From: Phytomonospora sp040655735
Lineage (GTDB): Bacteria > Actinomycetota > Actinomycetes > Mycobacteriales > Micromonosporaceae
Direction of reading: 5' to 3'
DNA length: 64,000 nt
NCBI RefSeq assembly: GCF_040655735.1
Contig: NZ_JBFAKK010000016.1
Location: 1-64,000 of the forward strand
The translations under genes and the position numbers were made by a program. The notes beneath the pieces are model-generated. The model was not told the origin of the DNA. It saw only the letters and a list, made by a program, of their open reading frames with translations, and searched no databases. Of the stretch, positions 56,005 through 63,537 are shown one piece after another. The first letter of the stretch is position 1. Each line of letters starts with the position of its first letter.

Positions 56005-56068
56005 GTTCCCTCCTTTGTGGACGAGCCCCCGCCGCGATCGGCGGCGGGGGCGTGGTGACGGCTGGCTG

Positions 56069-56278
56069 TTATGCGGCCAGGTCGAGGTTGTTGAGTTCGT
56101 CGCGTAGGCGGCGCGTCTCGTCCGGGGTGAAGCGCAGGTCCACGCCGGGTTGTTTGTTGTCGGCGATCGCGTACCCGCCGGAGTCGGGGATCTCGGCGAG
56201 CATCGCGCAGGATTCGGCCTGGCCGGTGCCTTGGTTTCCGCCGCAGAGGGTGAGCCAGTTGACGGCTCCGAGGTCCAT
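56069..56278 (-). CDS. DUF397-like small protein
   Basis: 69 residues from an ATG at 56278. The pattern VNWLTLCGGNQGTGQAESC, then GGYAIADNKQPGVDLRFTPDETRRL, follows the DUF397 layout (W-x-G-x2-NCVEVA, then VRDSKDPDGPVLxFTPxEW) in diverged form. The start is uncertain: a Met at 56338 would give 89 residues. With the XRE/helical-repeat regulator divergent at 56839 it may form another regulator/antagonist pair. Confidence 0.55.
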   Translation of the reverse strand: MDLGAVNWLTLCGGNQGTGQAESCAMLAEIPDSGGYAIADNKQPGVDLRFTPDETRRLRDELNNLDLAA

Positions 56279-56297
56279 CTCGTACAGATCTTCGTGT

Positions 56298-56597
56298 TCA
56301 TGACTGAAGGTCCTTCCTGATCGGATCGGCCTTCCCACGTGCCCAGGTGCGGTAGACCTCCATCGCGAGCGCCTGAAGCTCGTCGACGTGCGCGGACAAC
56401 CGCTCGACGTAGCTCGGGTTCAAGGTCAGCGACGGCCTGATGGAGGTGTGTGTGATGCATCCGAGGTTGAGGTCGGGCTTGGGATCGGTCCGTACCAGCC
56501 AGAGGGTTTCGCTGCCGATGGCTCCCCGAAGTTCGATGGTCCTGTGCTCGTGTGCGAAGACTCCGTACACGAGGGTTTCCACGGCTACGGTTGACAT
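56298..56597 (-). CDS. small hypothetical protein, first gene of a four-gene unit
   Basis: 99 residues, ATG at 56597 behind GAGGAACC. VYGVFAHEHRTIELRGAIGS and a C-terminal helix YVERLSAHVDELQALAMEVYRTW. No family is recognised. It heads the minus-strand unit and faces the divergent regulator across a 241-bp spacer that carries repeated CCAGCTGG sites and a hairpin (about 56691-56724). Confidence 0.65.
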   Translation of the reverse strand: MSTVAVETLVYGVFAHEHRTIELRGAIGSETLWLVRTDPKPDLNLGCITHTSIRPSLTLNPSYVERLSAHVDELQALAMEVYRTWARGKADPIRKDLQS

Positions 56598-56733
56598 CGG
56601 TCGGTTCCTCTCGCAGGGACGGCTGATGGGTGGGACGGTCTCGTCGTCTGTCGCAAGATCCGGGACCGTCCCCTTTGGTGCGTGAACAAGAAACGGTGTC
56701 GCGGGCCATCGGAGCCCGCCGTTTCGTTGTGTC

Positions 56734-56761
56734 CCAGCTGGTCGTGGGTGTGGCCAGCTGG
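56734..56761. promoter_or_regulatory. two CCAGCTGG palindromes, 20 bp apart, candidate operator
   Basis: CCAGCTGG occurs at 56734-56741 and 56754-56761. Each copy is an 8-bp palindrome and their centres lie 20 bp apart, two helical turns, so two regulator dimers could bind the same face. They sit in the divergent promoter region, about 80-100 bp before the XRE regulator, which is the obvious candidate to bind them. Confidence 0.5.
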
Positions 56762-56838
56762 TAGATGTAGCCTGGCTCACAGGCATTTGTGTCGGTACAG
56801 GCTTGGTGATCCCGTGTGATCCCGTTGGCGGTGGGGCG

Positions 56839-58050
56839 ATGACGACACCCGAGGAGCGACGTACGGTCGGCGGTGCACTCCGTCGCTTGAGGACGGCTGC
56901 CGGGCTCGACTCCATCCAGCTCGGTGCCCGCAGCAAGGTGTCGGCGTCCCATATCCGCAGCGTCGAGAACGGGTACAAGACCCTCACCAAGGCGTTCGCG
57001 AAGGCGCTAGATGACGCGCTCGACGCCGGCGGGGTGCTCACCGATCTGGCAACGACGGGAGACCCGATGCGCCGCCGCATCCTGCTCCACTCGATCGCCT
57101 TGGTGACCTCGGCACCGGTCGTGACCATCGACGCTGCGGCCCCGAGCCTTGGTACGCCGGACATCGAGGTGCTGGCGACGATGACGGTCTCGCTGCGGGG
57201 CCTTGACAACCGCCTCGGCGGTGGTGCCGTCCGCGACATGACCGCCCGGTACCTGACCAGCGAGGCTCGGCCACTGCTCGCCGCGCGCATGAGCGATCGC
57301 GTCGCCTCGCGGCTCTTGTCGTCGCTGGCGGAGTTGGCGCAACTGGCCGGATGGACCTGCTACGACTCCGGCCTCCACGGAGCCGCACAACGTCACCTTC
57401 ACCAAGCCCACACCTGGGCAGCCGCCGCCAAAGACCTGCCCCTCGCGGCCGAACTACTGGCGGCACTGGCACACCAAGCGGCGTTCCTCGGCAAAGGCAC
57501 CGAAGCGGTGCACCTCGCGGAAGAGGCACTCCGCACCGCCGAAGCAGCCGCCGTCCCTGCCCTGGCAGCAGAAGCCGCCGCCTTGGCGGCCCACGGCTAT
57601 GCCGTGAACGGCGACAGTATTCGCTGCGCCAGAGCACTCTTGGCGGCCGAACACCATCTTGACCGCGCCGACCGCACCGGCGATCCAACCTGGATCGGGT
57701 ACATGGGACCGGCCTACCTCGCAGCCCTACGAGGCCACGCCCTCCTCGCCCTCGGTGACCCAGCAGCCGTCGGTTCCGCTGAAGCCAGCCTCGACATGGA
57801 CGACGCCTACGTACGCGGCAAAGCCTTCAACCTCGCCCTACTCGCCTCATCGCTCACCCGCGCCGGTCGACCAGAGGAAGCCGCCGCGAAAGGACGAGCA
57901 GCCCTCACCCTGGCCAGCGATCTACGCTCAGCACGAGCGGAGGAATACCTCCGCCGCGTCGCCGTCGGTCTGACCGCTTATCGCGACGTCCCAGCCGCAG
58001 CGGAGCTGATCGCCGACATCAGTCAACGCCTAACCCCGCAAGCGATCTAG
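56839..58050 (+). CDS. XRE-family regulator with C-terminal helical-repeat domain
   Basis: 403 residues from the ATG at 56839. HTH at about 10-65 (GGALRRLRTAAGLDSIQLGA, then VSASHIRSVENGYK). The remaining about 330 residues are Ala-rich helical pairs resembling a TPR-like array (LHQAHTWAAAAKDLPLAAELL, AVHLAEEALRTAEAA, AKGRAALTLASDLRSARA). This is the architecture of actinobacterial regulators that sense small ligands or peptides. It diverges from four small genes including a DUF397-like one. Its 3' end overlaps the convergent NUDIX gene by 21 bp. Confidence 0.9.
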   Translation: MTTPEERRTVGGALRRLRTAAGLDSIQLGARSKVSASHIRSVENGYKTLTKAFAKALDDALDAGGVLTDLATTGDPMRRRILLHSIALVTSAPVVTIDAAAPSLGTPDIEVLATMTVSLRGLDNRLGGGAVRDMTARYLTSEARPLLAARMSDRVASRLLSSLAELAQLAGWTCYDSGLHGAAQRHLHQAHTWAAAAKDLPLAAELLAALAHQAAFLGKGTEAVHLAEEALRTAEAAAVPALAAEAAALAAHGYAVNGDSIRCARALLAAEHHLDRADRTGDPTWIGYMGPAYLAALRGHALLALGDPAAVGSAEASLDMDDAYVRGKAFNLALLASSLTRAGRPEEAAAKGRAALTLASDLRSARAEEYLRRVAVGLTAYRDVPAAAELIADISQRLTPQAI

Positions 58051-58581
58051 CAACACCGCCTGCAACCCGATCACCGACGCCGAACCCACGATCTCACCGG
58101 CCGCGATCCGCTCGGGGATCTCCGCCAACGGGATCCACGCGATCTCTTCGGCCTCGTTGACATCCACGGGCGCGCCGGTGAACGTCGCCCCATAGGAGAC
58201 GAAGAGGTGCTGAGCGGAATCAGCCGTCGCTACCCACGGCTGGAACGCGACCAACGGCTTCAACGCGGTCGGACGCCAACCCGTCTCCTCCTCAACCTCG
58301 CGCGCGGCACACACTGCCGGGTCTTCCTCCGGGTCGCAGTACCCACCAGGAAGCTCCCACACCCACCGGTCAATGACCCACCGATGCCGATACATCAACA
58401 GCACCCGGTCTTCAGCATCGATCAGGAGAGCCATCGCCGAGGCCGGTGCACGCAGCACGTACTGCTCAAACTCCACCCCATCAGGCAACCGGACATGCGC
58501 GACGCTCCACTTCGCCCGACGAGTCCCATCGACTTCATGCTCACCGAGGATGGTCCACTGCGTCGGTCGTTCCGGTGTCAT
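58030..58581 (-). CDS. NUDIX hydrolase
   Basis: 183 residues. The NUDIX box is complete: GGYCDPEEDPAVCAAREVEEETGW in G-x5-E-x7-REU-x-EE-x-GU spacing. It resembles the ADP-ribose/ADP-sugar pyrophosphatase branch (WVWELPGGY). It could remove toxic or signalling nucleotides. On a mobile element beside regulators this may be accessory metabolism. The 266 bp after it (58582-58847) hold no credible gene. Confidence 0.92.
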   Translation of the reverse strand: MTPERPTQWTILGEHEVDGTRRAKWSVAHVRLPDGVEFEQYVLRAPASAMALLIDAEDRVLLMYRHRWVIDRWVWELPGGYCDPEEDPAVCAAREVEEETGWRPTALKPLVAFQPWVATADSAQHLFVSYGATFTGAPVDVNEAEEIAWIPLAEIPERIAAGEIVGSASVIGLQAVLLDRLRG

Positions 58582-58847
58582 GGCGTCAGCCTACGGGCCA
58601 ACACAGACCAGCACGCCCGTCGTCGCGTGAGGATAGCGGCGCCGCCCTCCGTGTCAAGGGCGCTGCGCGTCGCTTCGCGACCACCCTGCGGGTGGCCCTT
58701 GCCCCGGAGACCTCCACGGCCCCGCTAAGACAGGCATGCGACGGGCGGCCATGAGTGCTGATCCGCCTCCCAACACCTGACAGGGTAACGAGAAATGGTC
58801 GAGATGCTCAGTTCAGCAATCTGGGACTGCATGTCCATGGCTCTGTC

Positions 58848-59738
58848 CTACTTCTTGCGGATCCGTATTTCTTCCATGACATGGGAGCACAGCGCCGAGA
58901 ATTCTCTGCGAGCGTCTGCCAGTTCAGTGTCGTCGGTGATGTCAGTGACCTCAGCGAGCTTCCAGTCGAGGAGTGTCATGTGCCATCCAACGAAGATCCC
59001 AACGCGGCGCATCTGGTGTCGATCGTCGGTATCGGCGAGCACGTATCCGAGCAGTTGCCGCAGCCATTGGCGGATCTGAGGTCCAGGTTCATTGACGAGC
59101 TTGATGTCGACGAGCGTGGTGCCGAGGATGATGTCGGGCACGGCGAAGCCACTCAGGAGACTCGGTGCGACGGTCACGGGGCTGCCGAGTCGGGTGAGCT
59201 GTTGGCGGCCTCTGGCTTGGTACGTCTGCCAGAGAGCGAGATGGCTGCCGTCCGGGGTGGGGATGAAACGTCCATTGGGTTCGCTGGCACGATCCTGTTG
59301 AATGATCTTGAGCACGAGGTTCGGATCGTGCTTCCGTAGAGCGTCATAGACGATCAGGTCCCAGCACCAACCGAGGTACTCACGGACCCCCTCGTTCGAC
59401 AGCGATTCTCGACCGCTTCTGCTTACGGCTTCGTCTGTTCCCCAAGGCATGTTGAGCGATGTGAACCCCGCCAGTCGGAGCAGACGGTCGTTCTCATCAG
59501 CTGGCCTACGGAGCAGAAGATCTTCATAGGGGACGGACTCAGCGAGGTCAAGGCCAATGGAAACCTCGAAGGCCGTGCCAAGATGAGCCCAGTCTGAGCA
59601 CGGTGATGCTTTCACCTGTGAGGTTGCCGCCAGGCGTTGTGTGCAGACCCGCTCGACAGTGTCCACATTGCACAGTCTGGCATCTAGGTAGGCGGTGATC
59701 GAGCTGGCGGGAGACCGCAGTTCCTTCGTCAAAGACAT
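58848..59738 (-). CDS. PD-(D/E)XK nuclease-like protein, divergent from the three-gene operon
   Basis: 296 residues. The C-terminal half has AVPDIILGTTLVDIKLV, where Pro201-Asp202 and Asp211-x-Lys213 sit in the strand-turn-strand layout of the PD-(D/E)XK fold, followed by QLLGYVLAD, the usual Gln-containing helix, and a strand RRVGIFVGWHMTLLDW. The first half (GTAFEVSIGLDL, YLGWCWDLIVYDAL) is helical and might bind DNA or partners. The fold is common in restriction and defence enzymes. Asp in place of Glu before the x-K is an accepted variant. The gene diverges from the operon at 59934, with 195 bp between starts that hold only promoter DNA. Confidence 0.6.
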   Translation of the reverse strand: MSLTKELRSPASSITAYLDARLCNVDTVERVCTQRLAATSQVKASPCSDWAHLGTAFEVSIGLDLAESVPYEDLLLRRPADENDRLLRLAGFTSLNMPWGTDEAVSRSGRESLSNEGVREYLGWCWDLIVYDALRKHDPNLVLKIIQQDRASEPNGRFIPTPDGSHLALWQTYQARGRQQLTRLGSPVTVAPSLLSGFAVPDIILGTTLVDIKLVNEPGPQIRQWLRQLLGYVLADTDDRHQMRRVGIFVGWHMTLLDWKLAEVTDITDDTELADARREFSALCSHVMEEIRIRKK

Positions 59739-59933
59739 GCCGCTCCTGGGATCGCGATAACCACCGTCGTCCGGCGGGAGATCTGGGCTGTCCTGCCCGC
59801 AACGGGCCTGTCATGTCCTATCACGCGCACTCTCGGTCTCTTCTGTCGGTTTTGCGACAGCGGCTTCATGTATCTGGGCGCGGAGCGTTCTGCTCTTCTT
59901 GAGGACTAGAGGTTTCCGACTTCAGGGAGCGCA

Positions 59934-60467
59934 ATGGATCCGATCGCGCTGTTCGCTGCCCCAGCTGTGGGGGTTGCCTACAACGTCCTCGTGGACTTGG
60001 CAAGGGGCGCCTTGGCCCGTTGGTATAGCGGGCGGGCAGACGAGACCGTTCCCGCGCCTGATAGGGCGGCCTTGCGTGGAACCCTCGAACCCTTGCGGAT
60101 GGACCCTGCGGCGTCCACCTTCGTGCCTGCCATCGCAGGGGACCTCGACGTCCTCGTTTCGGAGCGCTACGAGGGTTCGCTGCAATACCTCAGTCCCGAC
60201 GACGCGCTTCTGATGGAGGCCCTGGCCCGTTTGCGGGCCAACCTCGAAGCCCTCTTCGGTCAGCGCATCACCTTCCGAGGCGAGGATGCCCGCTCAGAGT
60301 CGGGAGCTCGTGTCCGGATCCGCTTGGATGTGGCGGATATTGACGAGAACTCCGAGGTGACAGGTATGTCCGGTGGGGGATCAGGTGAAGACATCAACGT
60401 GCACCTGCGGGCTAGGAACATCAACGGCGGATCAAAAATCGTCGGCTACAAGCGGGGAGATGAGTGA
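59934..60467 (+). CDS. unknown protein 1 of a coupled three-gene operon
   Basis: 177 residues. Weakly hydrophobic N-terminus (about 1-30, FAAPAVGVAYNVLVDLARGAL), a helical centre (ALLMEALARLRANLEALFG), and a C-terminal beta-rich tail with RVRIRLDVADIDENSEVTG, then NINGGSKIVGYKRGDE. The tail motif N-x-GSKIVGY-x-x-GD resembles NTTAIGYLDGD near the N-terminus of the next protein, which suggests homotypic pairing. The next GTG starts immediately after this stop codon. No family is recognised. The small size and adapter-like tail fit a sensor or adapter of a conflict system; this is an inference. Confidence 0.75.
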   Translation: MDPIALFAAPAVGVAYNVLVDLARGALARWYSGRADETVPAPDRAALRGTLEPLRMDPAASTFVPAIAGDLDVLVSERYEGSLQYLSPDDALLMEALARLRANLEALFGQRITFRGEDARSESGARVRIRLDVADIDENSEVTGMSGGGSGEDINVHLRARNINGGSKIVGYKRGDE

Positions 60468-62807
60468 GTGGACGACTTCAACCACTTCGGTGGAACGAAC
60501 CTGGAAGCGCCGGAACCTGCGGCCGATCAGAAGTCTGAGGCCGTACCAGACCACGTGACGCAGGACGGTCAGGCTCCAGCGGAGGCCGCCGTGCTGGTTG
60601 CGTCCGTTCCATCGCAGCCCGGCTCGGCACCCGAAGTGCCTGAACTGGTATCGGAACTCTCCTCGGCGGATGCTGTGGCAATGGATCGAGCCCCAGGCTC
60701 CGACAGGGCAACGATTGACATCGACATTGAACTCGCCGGTACAGACAACACGACTGCAATCGGCTACCTTGATGGTGACTACCATGCGCACTATCACCGT
60801 GAACGTCTCCGAAGCAGCAAGATCTCCATGGAGGGGATCGGAGACAAGATCAGAAGCTTGTTTGTATCTCCTGACGGATTCGAAGCTGTCAAGGAGACTC
60901 TGTTCCGTGGACGGGCGTGTGTCGCACTAATCTCAGTCGAAGAAGGTGGCCGTGCCTTCGCTGCTCGTGCCCTGTTGGCCGCTGTGCAGGGTCTCACCCC
61001 AAGGAAAATTGATCCTCGTTCGGACCCATATGTCGAGCCTACGCAGCTGGCGGAGCATGCTGCGAGTGCGTGGCTGCTCGACCTGACGGACGTTGAAATC
61101 GGGAACTGGACGCTCTTGTTCGAACACCTCGCAGGGTTGGAAGACGATCTTCGCAAACAGCGTTCGATACTTGTCGCCGTTCTTGGTGTCGGTGACATTA
61201 CCGAAGCGCAGGCCCGGGAACGCGGCGTCGCGCGTCTCTCCAGTCCCGATCCGTACCTTGTGCTGCAAAAGCACTTGGCTGCCGCGATGAGCGCTGGCAG
61301 AGTTCCTTCAGGGGTCACGCCAGTGGCTGACTGGGTCAGCTTCGCCCGGCAGCGACGTTTGATCGATGGAAAGCCGCCTGCTGAAGCGGTTCGGCTCTGT
61401 GAGGCTATTCGTTATGCCGTGAATTATTGGTATGGCATGACCAATGTTGAACAGGAGTCACTGAAGGAGGAATTTAATCATGACCGGCGTGCTTCTGAGT
61501 CTGCTGAAGGTGACGTCTATATTCAGTTGCTTGCGCTTGATCGCTTCCAAACCTGGGAAACCGAGCTTGATCTGTGGAACGAACGGAACCAGGACCGCCC
61601 GCGTCTGAGAGCCTTCCAGCTGGCGATCGCTGTACTTCCCTCCGGGGACCCGATCCGGATTCGAAATGCGGCGACCACATTTCTTGAAAGCGTCGATGAG
61701 GGTGCGGTCCACGTCGAAGGTCTGAGCGGACCAGGCACTCGGCTACTTGCGCGTGATTCTCTTGCTGAGCTAAAGAACGGCAAGGTTGCTTTCACGAGAC
61801 CCGGTTTCGATGAAGCTGTTGTCCGCTACTTCTGGGACGACTGGCCCGAGCACCGAGGCAAGTTGCTCGCCTGGTTGATGGGGCTCGCTAGCAACGACGG
61901 TGTCGAACGCGATGATCAGGAGATTCTAAAAGAGCGGATCGGCGAGTTCGCCATCCGTCACGCCCAGCAGCGCGGTGAGTTCGACTTCCTTTACGAGGTC
62001 GTCTCAACGTGGGCTGGCAAGCAGGCCACACTCATCGATGCCGCGCGACTTCTGGAACGTGCTGCAACCGCCTCCGGTATCTCGCGAGGCGTCCGCGATC
62101 GCACGCTCCAATGGGTCAAGCAAGAGAACCGTGCCTTGAAGCGTGCTGTCGCCGAGGTTTGCGCAAGCCAGACTTTCGCTCCACTACATCCCAGGTTGGT
62201 CATCACCCGGCTCAGCTACCTCATGAATGACCGTTCTCGCGGCGAGGCTGATCCGGTCGTGGAAGAAGCTCTGCGGCGCGCGTGTCAGATGCTCGTTACC
62301 GAGGCGCACCAGAGCAATGCGGTTCTAGCCTGGCTTGGTAGTGATGTGAAGGCAGAGAAGCCAGAGCTTCGGCAACGTGCCGCCCGACTGTTCCTCCCCA
62401 TCGCCCAGGCACGATCCGAAGGGACCACGGCACCAGCTCTGATCGAGCAGGGCGAGACATCCGGCTCGGTTCAGGCGGCGCTGGTTCCTGTATGGGGAGG
62501 TGTGCTTCGTGATCTCGAAGATGAAGAGATCCAACCGGCCTTCAACATCTGGATGGAGGCATGCACGACCATCGAGGTCGAGAACTTCGTCATCGGTGTG
62601 CTCAGAGATGCGGTGGCAACCAACGTGATCGAGGCAGGGGAAGCCAACCAGACCGGCGCGCGATTGTCCTTCAGATGGAAAGCCGTTTCAACGCTGCCAC
62701 CTGAGCGAGTAGCTGAGCTCGACGGGCGGTTGCTGGCCGCGCTACGAGACGGTGAAGCTGCAGTGGTGCGTCAGGCGCTCCTGGTTGGACAACAGGACGG
62801 TGAATGA
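60468..62807 (+). CDS. unknown protein 2: large protein with degenerate NTPase motifs
   Basis: 779 residues. A low-complexity acidic N-terminus (1-80), then a short beta tail motif (81-110, ATIDIDIELAGTDNTTAIGY). A possible NTPase region (about 140-300) follows, where CVALISVEEGGRAFAARALL (151-170) has the layout of a P-loop without the GKS/T residues and AWLLDLTDVE (201-210) sits where Walker B would be. From about 320 to the end it is helical (YWYGMTNVEQESLKEEFNH, LLERAATASGISRGVRDRTLQW), like an armadillo or TPR-type solenoid. Size and order recall STAND-like conflict proteins with an inactivated NTPase. It overlaps the next gene as ATGA. Identity is unproven. Confidence 0.75.
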   Translation: MDDFNHFGGTNLEAPEPAADQKSEAVPDHVTQDGQAPAEAAVLVASVPSQPGSAPEVPELVSELSSADAVAMDRAPGSDRATIDIDIELAGTDNTTAIGYLDGDYHAHYHRERLRSSKISMEGIGDKIRSLFVSPDGFEAVKETLFRGRACVALISVEEGGRAFAARALLAAVQGLTPRKIDPRSDPYVEPTQLAEHAASAWLLDLTDVEIGNWTLLFEHLAGLEDDLRKQRSILVAVLGVGDITEAQARERGVARLSSPDPYLVLQKHLAAAMSAGRVPSGVTPVADWVSFARQRRLIDGKPPAEAVRLCEAIRYAVNYWYGMTNVEQESLKEEFNHDRRASESAEGDVYIQLLALDRFQTWETELDLWNERNQDRPRLRAFQLAIAVLPSGDPIRIRNAATTFLESVDEGAVHVEGLSGPGTRLLARDSLAELKNGKVAFTRPGFDEAVVRYFWDDWPEHRGKLLAWLMGLASNDGVERDDQEILKERIGEFAIRHAQQRGEFDFLYEVVSTWAGKQATLIDAARLLERAATASGISRGVRDRTLQWVKQENRALKRAVAEVCASQTFAPLHPRLVITRLSYLMNDRSRGEADPVVEEALRRACQMLVTEAHQSNAVLAWLGSDVKAEKPELRQRAARLFLPIAQARSEGTTAPALIEQGETSGSVQAALVPVWGGVLRDLEDEEIQPAFNIWMEACTTIEVENFVIGVLRDAVATNVIEAGEANQTGARLSFRWKAVSTLPPERVAELDGRLLAALRDGEAAVVRQALLVGQQDGE

Positions 62808-63517
62808 TCAAGCGCTACATTCCCTGGTGGCTCAAGCCATGGACCGTGGACGCCAGCTTCTGTGTACCCAGTAGGGAACCCGGTATTGTCTTTGCGGTGG
62901 CGCTCCACCTTGAAGGCCTCCGGCCACGGCGAATGGCCGAGCAGCATGCTGTCGCGTTCACCAGTGGACAAGCGGTTACATCCATCGTGGACGTGGCTAG
63001 GCGGTACTCGGTCCTGTGCGCGGATGCGGCCACTATTGCCGCCACGGCCGCTTGCCTGGCGGCACAACCCGAGAGGCGTGGCCTACGGGTTGACAAGGCA
63101 GAGGTTCGTCTTAGCAGTGACAGTCGAGGGCAGACCGAGACCCGGCACTTGGAGGTGCTTCGGCGAACAGCACAGATAGCCGGAGTTCGAGCCGCCTACG
63201 CAGCTGCTCAGGCGGAAGCCGTACGGCATGTCGTGCTGGACGATCACACCACTACCGTCGCGTATCTGCTTCTCACAGCGTCGGAAGGCACGAACCTTGA
63301 TACGGTGCCAGCCACCGCAGCCAAGCTTCGTCGCCACATCGATGACTACAGACCCGACGAGCGGTGGATTCGTGTCGCCGAGGCTCTCAACTCACTCACC
63401 AGCAGGAAGACTCCTGAAGAGATCAAGGAGATGATCGGGAACCTCGTCGACTGGGCCGCTGTCTATGACAAGAATCTATCGGAAGGTCTTCGATCAACGA
63501 TCGACGATGACCAATAG
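62804..63517 (+). CDS. unknown protein 3 of the coupled operon
   Basis: 237 residues. An unusual start MIKRYIPWWLKPW, then a beta section (GIVFAVALHLEGLRP), then long helices (TRHLEVLRRTAQIAGVRAAY, AAQAEAVRHVVLDDHTTTVA). The beta-then-helical layout recalls SPFH/band-7-associated proteins of actinomycetes, but the similarity is weak and the call is left open. A GLY-poor C-terminal helix (DLVDWAAVYDK-like) and an acidic end DDDQ close it. ATG overlaps the preceding stop (ATGA). Role unknown; tight coupling argues for a complex with proteins 1 and 2. Confidence 0.75.
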   Translation: MIKRYIPWWLKPWTVDASFCVPSREPGIVFAVALHLEGLRPRRMAEQHAVAFTSGQAVTSIVDVARRYSVLCADAATIAATAACLAAQPERRGLRVDKAEVRLSSDSRGQTETRHLEVLRRTAQIAGVRAAYAAAQAEAVRHVVLDDHTTTVAYLLLTASEGTNLDTVPATAAKLRRHIDDYRPDERWIRVAEALNSLTSRKTPEEIKEMIGNLVDWAAVYDKNLSEGLRSTIDDDQ

Positions 63518-63537
63518 GACGTTTGACGCTATCGGGA

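Noticed and set aside
56004..56307. Start MNTKICTRW at about 56304 with GGAAGG ahead, in frame with the 125-residue protein
   Set aside because: Translation between this start and MEQPTGIW is a Pro/Ser/Thr/Arg-rich shadow of the DUF397-like gene; the ATG at 56004 has its own strong ribosome site.
58582..58847. Possible small gene or attachment site after the NUDIX gene
   Set aside because: Only short GC-rich hairpin-like runs; no conserved start, repeat pair or match to another place in the window was seen.
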